Of a stretch of DNA of 64,000 nucleotides, positions 22,750 through 32,962 are shown piece by piece. Source of the stretch: Atherinomorus stipes (Eukaryota; Chordata; Actinopteri; Atheriniformes; Atherinidae); contig JALJCO010003454.1 in NCBI GenBank assembly GCA_023101725.1, forward strand, positions 186,001 through 250,000. The letters are read 5' to 3'. The stretch's first letter is position 1; each line of letters begins with the position of its first letter. Both the position numbers and the translations under genes were made by a program. The notes beneath the pieces were generated by a model that worked only from the letters and a program-made list of their open reading frames with translations, did no database searches and was not told the origin of the DNA.

Positions 22750-24914
22750 AGGTTTCAAACATCCTGTAAACACCTTAGACCTGAGATATACGGGGCTTTG
22801 TCTAAAATATTTCAGCAAAACTGCTCTGTCCTACTTGTATGATAAAAGTCTGCAAACTAAGATGTTGCACTTTGTAACAAACGCAAACTTATAACAGAGT
22901 TCAATGTTTCTACACCAGTTCAGTTGAGAGGATTCTTTGACCCAGTTTCACGGGAATGCTGAAGTTTGAAGAAAATAAAGTAGATATTTTTTCCTTAAAC
23001 ATTGTGTCCATTCATATAATATTTAGGCAACAGTTAACCAATTACTGTTCAATGGAATAAAATTAATTTATTAATGGAATAACAATTCTATAGAATACTT
23101 ACTTGTCAAAGCCCAAAATAAATAAATTGATAAATAAAAAGGGAGGTGTTATTTTTTCCAAGAGGAGTTCAGGATTTGCAATGTGAGAAATATTTTTTTT
23201 CAATTCTGATGATAAATCTATAAAACTGTATCTTAGCATTTTCTCAGCAGTTATTCAGCCCCGCCCTGTAGGGGTCACCAGGTTGACAAGATACCCCAGA
23301 AATAGTCAAACAAACAACTAAATCCATCACATTAGTAAAACACACAAATTCAAAGAGTTTTGCCATCAAACAATGTCAACGCAATAAATACTGATGAAGA
23401 ACATGAATGATCTGGTTTACTTATAAACACAGTAAATCATCTAAATTCTTCCAGACCCTGTATGACATGAACCCGCAAAAAACTGGATATAAACATAATG
23501 AATGAGCTACAATCTGATTGGATGGGAGCTCACAAGGAAATTTAACACGTCTTTGGTTCCAATTATGGTAGATTAAAAATGTTTTTTTTATCGTTATAAG
23601 TATTTTCATTAAGTTTGATTTCCCATTTTTAGATACATCTAATGCAAAACATTGCTCTGAAAATGAATCAGTCGTTTTCATTTTCAACAACTGTCTCAAA
23701 CCTCGGATCATTATCACAGCGCCATCGATTGCAAATGGAAAAATCATAAAACTATAAGATGAATAGATTTGTGTCTGCCTCATACAACCTCTCATTCACA
23801 CACACACACACACAAGTTCAGGGGTGTTATCAGCAGGGTGACCACATCAGACGAAAGCGGTATCCTTGTTGATGCTGGGCGATAACATCAGGACATTAAT
23901 ACAAAAAACTCAGGGCCAAATGACACAGAAAAGGACAAGCGATTACCCATCAGTGTCATCAAAACAATCCACATGGCCACTCTGTAGTCACTCGCACACA
24001 CACACACAAACTTCATACACACACAATCTCTATGCCCATCAGAGGTGTGTGTTTTTCAAATGTTTCTGTAATGTGTCCAATGAGTGAGATAAGACAGGAA
24101 TAGTGTAAACAGGAGTGTGTGTGTGTCTGTGTGTGTTGAATGTAGTGCCTCCACATGTTGCGCATAGGAAGCAGATGCCTCACCCCTGGCTATGAGAGAA
24201 AGAGAGAGAGAGAAAGAGAGAGACGGACAGCCTTGTGGTTGTTGTTCTACATTGTTCCACAGTCAGACACCCAGAGGGGTACACGGGTAATAAAGCAGTG
24301 CTGAAGTTTGACCACCTTCAGCGGTGCATGCTGACCTTTGCAAATTCCTCACATGTGGCAATCTGTGCATCTAAATGTTGCACAATGTTCTCAAAAGAGG
24401 CTCTTAAAGTCCTACACTTTCTCACTGTCACATTCAAAAGAAATATGGGAAGTTAGAGCAGCTGAGCAGATTTTCAACAGTTACAACTGACAGAAAGGAC
24501 CTCCAACCAATACTTAACCACCCCTCACTCCTCAGCAGTGTGGAAACCTCAAAAATAAATATGTTTGTCATTTTAGGAATAAATGAAATGGGCAAAACTG
24601 AACTAAATTTATCCCTGCAATGGTATAGCTGTGAGGGCGCACATGTAATGAAGAGAAAACATTTTGAAAGCGGCGCTTAAGCACAGCAGAGAGGGATGTG
24701 GAGGAACCTGGAGGCTGTATTTTTTCCCATGTCCAACTCAAGGTTACAAGTTTTACTCTAAAAAAGGGACACTGGACAAGCTGCATTTGAAAGTCAGTGA
24801 TCTTAGTTTAAAATTATTACGTTAAACATTTTCCATAAACAAGCAAAACTGTATGCTTAAAGATCTGCAAAATCACCATCTGTACCTTCAATAAAGGTTC
24901 AGTTGGGGGTGATT
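22750..24914. other. Non-genic stretch with microsatellites
   Basis: Contains CA repeats at about 23796-23814 and 23994-24023, a GT run near 24114-24138 and a GA run near 24198-24224. The 124-codon minus frame at 23421-23795 has no recognisable domain. Confidence 0.5.
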
Positions 24915-25165
24915 TAGGGTGCATTCACACCAGGGTAGTCTGGGGACTAGGTCTAATTGGACGGGATTTCTGAAAAATTTTACACCTTTCTTTGCTTCGG
25001 TTTGTGTTCATACTGCAGGTAACCGAAGCGAACCAAATCGCCTGGTTAAACCACCATAGCTAAAACAACTGCTCGCTGGGGGCGACACGCCCCAATACAA
25101 CCACTGATAATGATGAAGAAGTAGGGAGGAGGAGGAAAACAAGACCCGGGGATAAAGGATTTTTC
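24915..25165. mobile_element. TA-MITE second copy, left half only
   Basis: From TAGGGTGCATTCACACCAGG it follows the MITE at 867 through the GGGGGCGACA motif and the AGGAGGAGGAAAACAAGAC region, then is lost in a T-rich tract. The right half and right terminal repeat are absent. Confidence 0.8.
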
Positions 25166-25189
25166 TACTTTTGCTTTTTCCTTTTTATA

Positions 25190-25330
25190 ATGGCTCTTTT
25201 TTTTTTAGAAAAAATAATATTTTTTTTTTTGTTGTTATTTTTTTGTTTGTTTTTTCTTTCTAACGTTTTTTTTTTTTTTTTTTTTTCAAAAAAAAAAAAT
25301 TCCCCTTTTTTCTTCTTCTTTTTATTATTT
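25190..25330. repeat. T-rich low-complexity tract
   Basis: Dominated by runs of T with minor A and G, including T-runs near 25198 and 25267-25286. It follows directly after the truncated TA-MITE and precedes the purine tract. No gene. Confidence 0.85.
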
Positions 25331-25395
25331 ATTGGTGTGGAAAACTAGAAAGGGGGGGTGGGAGATGGATGGTTGGGATGAAAAGAACCAGCCCG

Positions 25396-25725
25396 GGGTT
25401 AGGGGACAAAATTACTGATTGGGGTGAAAGGAGGAAAGGGAGACAAGGTAATTAAAAGGAAAAAAGAAAAAAATAAAAAAATAAAGAAAAATGGAAGGAA
25501 AAAAAGGAAAACATAAAAGGAAAAAAGGGAAAAAAAAAAAACAAAGGAATAATGGGAGGAAAGGGGGGAGACAGGAGGAGAAAAAGAAGGAAAAATATAA
25601 AATAATGGTTTGTAATATGGGGGGGAGAAATGTGAAAAAGAAGTTTGATTCAGATAAATAAATAAATAAAAAAATAAAAAAAAAAAAGTAAGTAGTAGAA
25701 AAAGAGAATTCATAACCATTTAAAC
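25396..25725. repeat. Long purine-rich tract
   Basis: About 320 bp, overwhelmingly A and G on the plus strand (GGAAAAAAG-type units), with only scattered pyrimidines. The phenylalanine- and serine-rich minus frames over it (25399-25738) are composition artefacts. Confidence 0.85.
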
Positions 25726-25734
25726 AAATGCAGT

Positions 25735-26135
25735 CCATCCATCAATCCCATTTCTACCATCTGATGTTGGGTCACGAAGCCAGCCCAGGCTTCCCTTTCC
25801 TTGGCTACTTTTTCCAGTTCATCCAAGGGAACCATGTGGCATTCCCTGAACAGCTGAAAGACTTAGCCCCTCCAACATGTCCTTGGTCCTTCCTGGCACC
25901 CACCTTGAACGCCCAAAGCATTGATAAGCATCCAAACCAGATACCCAAGTCACCTCATCTGATTTCCCACAATGAAGAGGACCAACAGCGCTTCTCTGAA
26001 CCCCTCTTGGATGAAAGAGCTTCTGATCCCATCTCTAAGGCAGAGCCTGGACACCCTGTGGAGGAACCTCATTTTGTCTGCTTGTATCATGGTAGAGGGT
26101 TCCTCCATTAACCTGAAAATAGTGTTATCTGGGAC
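25735..26135 (-). pseudogene. LINE 3' region remnant, RTE-like
   Basis: Blocks such as GGGTCACGAAGCCAGCCCAGG, GCTACTTTTTCCAGTTCATC, CCTCCAACATGTCCTTGG and CTCTAAGGCAGAGCCTGGAC followed by ACCCTGTGGAGG match, from memory, a very abundant fish LINE 3' region. On the minus strand it encodes a GRPRTRW-like tail. The reading frame is badly broken. The RTE-clade label is an inference; the repeat identity is more secure. Confidence 0.6.
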
Positions 26136-26164
26136 ATTAGCCCTCAATCATATTGGCTTAACAC

Positions 26165-26250
26165 AATGGAACTTGATGTCTGGTGCAATGCAACTTGGGC
26201 AGGGCTGAAGGTGGGGACCTTGGCAGTCCGATCCTCAGCTACGGATTCTC
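26165..26250 (+). repeat. Fragment of a LINE 5' (endonuclease-start) region
   Basis: The stretch GGGCAGGGCTGAAGGTGGGG with ACCTTGGCAGTCCGATCCTC resembles the start of a fish RTE-type endonuclease ORF as I remember it. It is too short and diverged to place firmly. Confidence 0.35.
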
Positions 26251-26449
26251 TCTAAATTCAATCTAGTTCAGCTAAACTAAATTTTATACTGTAATTTAGT
26301 ATAACATTGTACACAAAATAAAACTTCTTTAGAAGTACATTGATTGAAGAAAGCAGGTTCTGGGGGATTTCCAGGTTAGTTCTGTGAAATAAACCATCTA
26401 TCAACAAGATATGACGAGAGGCAGAGGAGGCCTGACAAAGTCTTGTAGC

Positions 26450-26780
26450 TTTATTTACCCAGTAATTAAAGAAGGTAAGAAAAAAAATTAGGTCATAAAA
26501 GTAACACACCACATCCATCTATTTTCTTCCATTCCAGTCCCACACTATCTGTGCCTTCTTAATTCTCAGGTTATCTCCCATTAAACACAACCCTTCCAAA
26601 TATCTCCGCTCTCCTCCAGCCAAACTCAGTGGATCCATCCCAGAGATGGTTCCTGAGGGTGCATTAACTCTGCCCGTACACTCCTGCTCCTGCCCTTCCT
26701 GTGGAGCTGCAGAGGGAGTTACTACAGGAAGCTTCCCTCTCAGAGGACAGCCCACTTCCTCTAGAGAGAAAGAGTGATTA
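26450..26780 (-). CDS. Candidate 3'-terminal exon, unrecognised protein
   Basis: On the minus strand a pyrimidine-rich tract ending CTTTCTCTCTAG at about 26762-26773 is followed by an open frame of roughly 80 codons. It begins EEVGCPLRGKLPVVTPSAAP and ends in AQIVWDWNGRK before a TAG at 26519-26521. About 64 nt further on is AATAAA (plus-strand 26450-26455). Acceptor, stop and poly-A signal in the right order suggest a terminal exon. The composition is more protein-like than neighbouring frames (mixed G, E, L, R, few low-complexity runs). I do not recognise the protein, and no upstream exon was found. It could be host or transposon-derived, or chance. Confidence 0.3.
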
Positions 26781-27170
26781 AGCTGAGGCTTGGAAGTGAA
26801 AGCATTCCACTCGTGAATATGATTCTCAATGTTTGCGTTCTGTAATGGACTTGTAAAGCAGGAAGGCCATCAGATCCGGAGAGAAAAAAGAAAACAACTG
26901 CTCTGAGTGTACAGTAAATACTGATGCGATGGAATCAAAGAGGATTGTACAGCTGAAAATGAGCCAGATTTCAGACTATCCTCCAAAGTCATACATACTA
27001 TAGAGTCGTTTGTGCACACCTGAAATTACGCTCTGTCAAGGCATTTTTTGCAACCCCCTGATACCCTTGGTGGCGTCAGGAGAAGAAATGATGCAAAATA
27101 CCCTAAATTGTCCAGCTGAAGAGAAGGAATAGAGACTGAAAAACATATTGAACAATTGGTTGAAACAATG

Positions 27171-27377
27171 GCTATATGCACAACTCCACTACTTCCTGAA
27201 CTTCAGGTAGCTCCTCTGTTTCCTGTCTTTAGTTACTGGACAAACTGATTAATCCAGGTGTGTCTGGCTAGTTACTGAGGTCAGGCACACCTGGATTAAT
27301 CAGTTTGTCCAGTAATGAAAGACCGGAGACAGAGGAGCTACCTTAAGTACAGGAAGAAGTGGAGCTGTGCATAGAGC
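27171..27377. mobile_element. Foldback element with 88-bp near-identical arms
   Basis: The left arm 27175-27262 and right arm 27286-27373 are near-perfect inverse complements (for example TCCAGGTGTG against CACACCTGGA, and TATGCACAACTCC against GGAGCTGTGCATA), separated by 23 bp. Pairing extends loosely to GGCT/AGCC at the borders. No open frame. The transcript of either strand would fold into a long hairpin. Confidence 0.88.
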
Positions 27378-27380
27378 CCA

Positions 27381-27590
27381 CTGAGGCAGTGTTTAGCTCA
27401 AGTGGTTGGGAAGCTGCCCCAACAATCAGAGGATGCAGTTCCTCGGTGCAGACGGTCTAGGGTACTGTATATTTCCCGGCCTTGGACACCTTGACGCATG
27501 TCATTCCAGACCCTATGCCCCTTTTCCTGTCAATATATTGTCATATAAAGGCCACTAGAGCCCCCCAAAACCCCACCTGATTACAATACA
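27381..27590 (+). repeat. tRNA-derived SINE
   Basis: The head, GTGTTTAGCTCAAGTGGTTG, resembles a tRNA A-box with its D-arm, and GCAGTTCCTCGGTGCAGAC stands where a degraded B-box would be. The tail carries TGTCATTCCAGACC, then CCCTTTTCCTGTC and ATAAAGGCCACTAGAGCCCC, a layout I know from an abundant fish tRNA-derived SINE. The degenerate B-box suggests an old copy with no expected pol III activity. Confidence 0.7.
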
Positions 27591-30026
27591 ATAATGTAGC
27601 CTTTTTGAATTATGTTTATTTATGTTCACTGAGGAGTATGCACGTATATATGACCAGGTCACTCTTGAAAAAGAGGTTTTTAATCTCAATGAGTTTTATT
27701 TTTGGTAAAATAATGGTTACTACATATGATGTGCAAAAAGTTACTGCCAGCCAGCTGAGTACCACAAATGTCCCGTTTATCCCTTTCCTCCAGTTCTAAC
27801 TCCACTACCTTCTGAGGAAGACTGCAGATGACAGTCGAAACATGTCAAAGAAAATGAAACATCTTCATACACCTTTTTTCTGAAAAAAGAAAACAAAACT
27901 AAGTTTGTTCCGGATCGTTGTCAATTGCGACCTTAGCAACCACCGTAGCAACAACCACAAAACCTGAAAGAATACACTTCACTCAAAAAAACTATGGTTT
28001 GTATACATAAACAGAATGGATATGATGAAAATAAAGTGTAAATTTGTCACTAGAAAAGTTATCAAAACAAAGCCACAGCCTAGCTTAAAAGATATTAATT
28101 TCTACCGAAGATTGAAGGAATATCCGCCATGTTTCTTTTGGTCATGCCAGGGAGAAACTCAGCGGTCATGTAACCACAAGTCATGTTTGGTAAAAATGTA
28201 AATATAGTACGTATTTTGGTGCATAAACAACCCTATACGTTCAGTAAGACGTTTGAGGTCTTGTTGCCATATTTAGTTTGTGCATTTGCAGTTTTATCCA
28301 ACAATTCTAACAAACTCTGTCCCTTTTATACATGGTAAAGCTTAATGAGCTGAATGGCTAGCCAGATTTTGGGAAATGACATGGTACAATTATCATTACT
28401 GAATTTAAAAAAAAAAAAAAAAAAAAAACCTTGACCACATAGAGTGGTGGCAGGGCAACTCCTGACAGCCTTTATTTCTATAATAACCATCCATGGCAAA
28501 TGCTGTGGTTGGTATTTAAATAAGCAAGGTGAATGCTGGAGCCAGAGAATTGACCAATCTGTGTTCCTGCAGAGCATGTGGTTAGAGTGGGAGGTGGGGG
28601 AGCAGGGTTAAACTTATAAAAAGCTTGATTTTAAATTCAGGGCTACAAGAAAGGTGAGCTGCTGAGTGGTAAACGTGGGTGGTCATGCGTTCAGTGCAAG
28701 AGGACATGTGAATTTTATCCAGAAACCTCTTTGTTTCCTCGGCACAGTCAAATACAACGTCTGTCAAACTCTTTGTAATGCTGCATAAATCAGTGAAACC
28801 ACTTAATATTTCATCTGCTGCTGCTGGCCATGGCATGGACAGCCTCGTATTTCAAGAATTTCTGCCGTATGAGCATGCATAAACTTTCTGAGTAATGAAA
28901 ATGTGCACCTGCATGCACATACCCACAGAACTCATAAACATGGTGAAAAAACTGCAGAGTAAACTATATTAGGCAACCCAGTGATGCTGTAATGCAGGGT
29001 TAAACAGCTCTGCCACCAGCCTCTGAACAATAGTTCCAGTGTGATCTGAGGAATGTTGGATATAAAATAAACAAAAGATTTAATTTGCACTCTCTTCCTT
29101 TAACTCTTCCTCTCTGTGCTGCACTGCTACAAGAGCCACAGAAAGTGTAACACGCCCAACTATGGATGCAAACAGGCATAAAATTCACAGGAAACAAAAG
29201 CACTTTATGTGAGTCTCAGACAGTTGGCAGGGAGCACGCCACGAAGCATACGACTAGAGTGTTTTGAATCCCCCCCACCCCGACACACTCACTGACACAT
29301 AATGGGAAATATTTTCCTTCCTATCACACACACAACTGCTTAAGGGTTTTTCCCTGAATCTAAATATTCAAAGAATCTATTGTTTTGATTAGATAACAAT
29401 TTAACTTGAGCAAAGGACTAATGCAACAACGTTTCTCTGAGCGAACGCTGATAAAAAGGTTCTCTCATCATCCGCTCGCATCTGCGTTGAGTTTATTAGA
29501 CACAAGAATGACACCAGTGTTGAGCTCATAATTCCCTGCTTTTCTTTTTCACTGAAAATCGTCTCAGACTGTGATTTTTACAGCAAAATCTACGACTGGC
29601 ACCTGCAGCTTGCATTAGCTTCACAATAGGGATCATGTTGTCATGTAAAGTAAACTCTCCCAAAACCCAGACTGAGCTGGGGAAGTATATCAAAGCTGCT
29701 GGAATATTTCTGTTTTAAAGCAGTTTAGCTAATCCTCATGTGAGGATGTTATTTTCTACAGCAATTTGAGCTCAACCCAAATATTAAGTAGCTAATACTA
29801 CAAATCTACAGGTAATATTCCCCAAAATCAAACTAAGTTCACTTCAGAAATGCACATTTCTAAGTCAGTATTTGGGAGTGATTTATGCAAATTCCAAAAT
29901 CCAAACAGATGACATGTGATTGAGAAATGAGGGACATTTCTACATGGAGAAACTTAAGCCGAGTGGTTTTCAGCATAGCAACACAAGTAGACACCATCAG
30001 ATAGGGTGGTGCAGTACCATTAAGAC
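27591..30026. other. Non-genic stretch, nothing recognised
   Basis: Holds a poly-A tract (about 28407-28428) and scattered frames on both strands, none with a domain or splice context. No terminal repeats are seen. Confidence 0.5.
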
Positions 30027-30614
30027 TAGGGATGTCTGATATTATCGCTCTACAGATATTATCAGCCGATATCGGCATTAAAATGTTATATCAGATAATA
30101 TCAGAATAATTTTGTTTAGGACTGATATTTTTACCAACAAAATCTTGCAAGATCTTGTTCCATTAGCACCGGTCAAGCATGTAGAAAAGTGCCTGTTATT
30201 GTGGAAGAACTTCATATCCCAGCATTCCTTTCAGAGTCATGTGACGACGGTGCAGCTGCTGCTGCTACTGACTGACTTGCTTTGAAGCTGCTTTATATGT
30301 CTGGTTTTAGGTGGTTGGTTAAGTTACCAAGTTGTCAGAAACCTTAGAATTAGCCACATGTTAGCTAATACCTGCTAGTATCTGATATATGCTAGTATCT
30401 GATATCTGGCAGCCAGATGTCCAAAATTAACTCCTCTGTCTGAGTTAAGGCTATTTTGGGATCTTTGCTCTCTGAGAAGAATATCGTTTTATCTCTAAAA
30501 ATATGAGATACACAACCTCACAGTTGTCTGCGTATGTTAATATTGGTTGATATCGGAAACTAAGAGTTGTACACCATTGGATACCAGTGAAAAAGCCAAT
30601 ATCCAACATCCCTT
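30027..30614. mobile_element. hAT-like MITE, 'tagggatg' ends
   Basis: The left end, TAGGGATGTCTGATATTATC, pairs with the inverse of the right end (CCAATATCCAACATCCCTT). Flanks ATTAAGAC (30019-30026) and ATTAAAGG (30615-30622) may be a decayed 8-bp duplication. The interior is rich in GATATC/ATATCGG motifs typical of this MITE type and lacks a transposase. Confidence 0.72.
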
Positions 30615-31149
30615 ATTAAAGGCGCTATAGAAGATGTTTCAGCATTTCAGAAAGTGAGACTGTTAGCTAGTTTTTGAATAATGCGCATGACCAACCTGCT
30701 AGATTCACAGCTCCCTCCTCCGGCCACAGAATAACATGCACAAGCCACTCCGGTGTTTAGCAGACAGCAGCTACAGATTCCCTATCGTGTCACAAACGCT
30801 AGTAAACAGAATGTCGTCTGAACGCCGCTAACTGCTAGCAGAATGATGTTAGATGCCTGCTGTAAATGTCAAACAAGTGCGTGCAGCTTCTGGGACACAG
30901 TACTGCTCTCGCCAATCAATCACTCTCATTCATCAGTCTTGCCTATTACCCGTTGAACTGACTGTCAATCACTCTTACTATGGTAGTAAAAGTGATTGAG
31001 GAGCCAGCAGACAAATGAAAAAGTTTAGGAATTCAGAGATGATTGGAGGATGTTTTTTTAGCCCCATTACTTTCACAGCTAATGTATAACAATATTTATA
31101 TATTTAAAGTTTTCAGTTAGTCATAGCGCATGGGGTAGTGAAACCAATT

Positions 31150-31590
31150 TTAGCGAATGTTGCAACTACACTGCCAACCAAAGTAAAGAAGCAAGCACCA
31201 GGGTGATAAACTCACAGCGTTTAGACGCTGTCAGGAGACCAGCAGCTGAGTTCTGAACAGTCTGCAAGCGCTGAAGTAGAGATAGCTACTGGGCAGGTAT
31301 GACTTGACTGAAAAGCTGGATTTGATCAGAGCTGATCTGTTTATCAAATCTGAAACGAGAGTTGACGATCATGCCAAGATTTCCTACATAATGTTTATAG
31401 AATGTATGACTAACGTATTTGAGTCACCAAAGACAATAATTTCATGTTTATCCCTATTCAGCAGGAGAAAGTTCTGACTCAGCCATGAATGCACCTCATT
31501 AAGTCAATGGACCCGGAAGACCTTGTCCGCAGTGACATATAGATCTGCAGGTCGTCTGCAAAACAATGAAAAGAAATGCCAAACTTACAA
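31150..31590 (-). pseudogene. L2-like reverse transcriptase remnant
   Basis: On the minus strand, near 31583-31530, the sequence encodes GISFHCFADDLQIYMSL, whose FADD is the RT catalytic motif. It is followed by a WLSQNFLLLNRDKHEIIVFG block, then NLGMIVNSRFRFDKQISS. After a deletion of the middle it resumes as LQTVQNSAAGLLTASKRCEF. These blocks are collinear with the L2-like element at 15222-16276 (HCFADDVQVY, LNENKTEIVLFG, LDKQVSS). There are stops and an internal loss, so it is dead. The shadow plus frame at 31523-31732 is not a gene. Confidence 0.85.
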
Positions 31591-32428
31591 AAAAAAAAAA
31601 AACATTTTAACCCAATGGAAAACAGAGGAAAGAGAAAGTGATAAAGCAAAAGACAATAGCCAACATTGGAATGACTTTTACTGGCTGGAGGGAGCTCAGA
31701 GAAGAGACAGGAAGAAGACAGATGTCCAATAAGGATTCGGAAATTCTGACAAAGTCCTGGCCATGATTTAAAGAAAAAAAAAAGCCTAAAAAGACTTGCC
31801 CAAACTTCTGATCAATATTGCGTTGCCCAAGATATTGTGTGCACAATATCTAACTAGTATACTGGCAATATATAGAATCGTGTAAAAGCAATTTCTTAGA
31901 AACATAGAAAAAGCACAGTGAAAACCACCACTAATGTAAATATTTATCAAGAAAAATACATTTAACATGAAACTACTCAGCTACAACTGCACCACTGAAA
32001 TTACACATTGATCACAACTGACACTGTAGAGAAAGAAGTTCCTCTTCCAGGAAGTGGTGGAGAGTTAAATGAAAATTGAAGATTGCATTTCACATGTGCT
32101 AGTAGGCCAAAAACACAACAGCAGTTGGATGCCAGATACCCCTGAAGGTGGTCTTTGTGTCTGCGCTTGTGTATGAAGCAATTAAAGAACAGTACTGTGA
32201 TGCCAGTGTACCAGAACCTGTTACTCATCTGGACTTAAAGACGTTTCAAAGTAATTTACGAGGAAAAGTTTGTGGTACAGCCTGGGGAATCTCCTTTTCC
32301 AATTTTGAACACATGCATCTTTTTCTCACTGTCACATGATCATTCGCCTAAAGCAGGTGCTCTTCAGTGGGTGGGCAGGGGGTTCTAACAGCTGGGGCTA
32401 GTGTTGAACAGACAACATACATGACCTA
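31591..32428. other. Non-genic stretch, nothing recognised
   Basis: Begins with an A-rich tract next to the LINE remnant. The frames at 31607-31846 and 32001-32228 have no domain. A GTTGCCCAAGATATTGTG motif near 31821 hints at an old MITE but no pair is visible. Confidence 0.4.
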
Positions 32429-32962
32429 CAGTCGTCCTCAAAATTATTCATACCCTTCAATTAAAGAAGGAAAAAGAATCAGCTGTCAGTGAAATAAAAT
32501 GAAATTGACAAAAGTAATAATAAATAAAAATTCTATAAAAATCATGACATTGATTTTGAATTGTGGTTAGAAATAAATAATAAAAGCAAACAAAATAAAA
32601 AAAATAAAACAGTAAACAAGCATGATGGGGCTCTGAAGCTAAAATTTGGTTGAGCAACACTTTGAGGCAATCACTGCAATCAGGCGTTTTCTCAAATGTT
32701 CAAAAAGGCTTCTGCACCTGTTGACAGGTATGTTGGTCCACTGCTCATGGGAACCATGATGTAATGTGTTTGGGACAGTTTTGTTTTTTGTTTTTTAATG
32801 ATTATTTTCAACCACAATGCAAAAGCAATGTTTTATTTCTCTAAATTATCATTTTGCAAAGTTTTACTTATTTATTATTAGTTTATATTTGTTATCTGAA
32901 TTACTATTATGAATTTAGCCTTTTCTTTAATTGGAGGGTATGAATAATCGTGAGTACGACTG
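32429..32962. mobile_element. Tc1-derived MITE, family A copy 2
   Basis: Ends CAGTCGTCCTCAAAATTATT and, inverted, CAGTCGTACTCACGATTATT lie between TA dinucleotides (32427-32428, 32963-32964). The middle (about 32645-32760) has GGCAATCACTGCAATCAGGC and CCTGTTGACAGGTATGTTGG, remnants of the 3' end of a transposase read on the minus strand (CRSLFEHLRKRLIAVIA). It is the most complete of the four copies. Confidence 0.88.

Noticed and set aside
25399..25738. Phenylalanine- and serine-rich frames that look membrane-like
   Set aside because: They come from a purine tract on the opposite strand, not from selection for hydrophobic segments.
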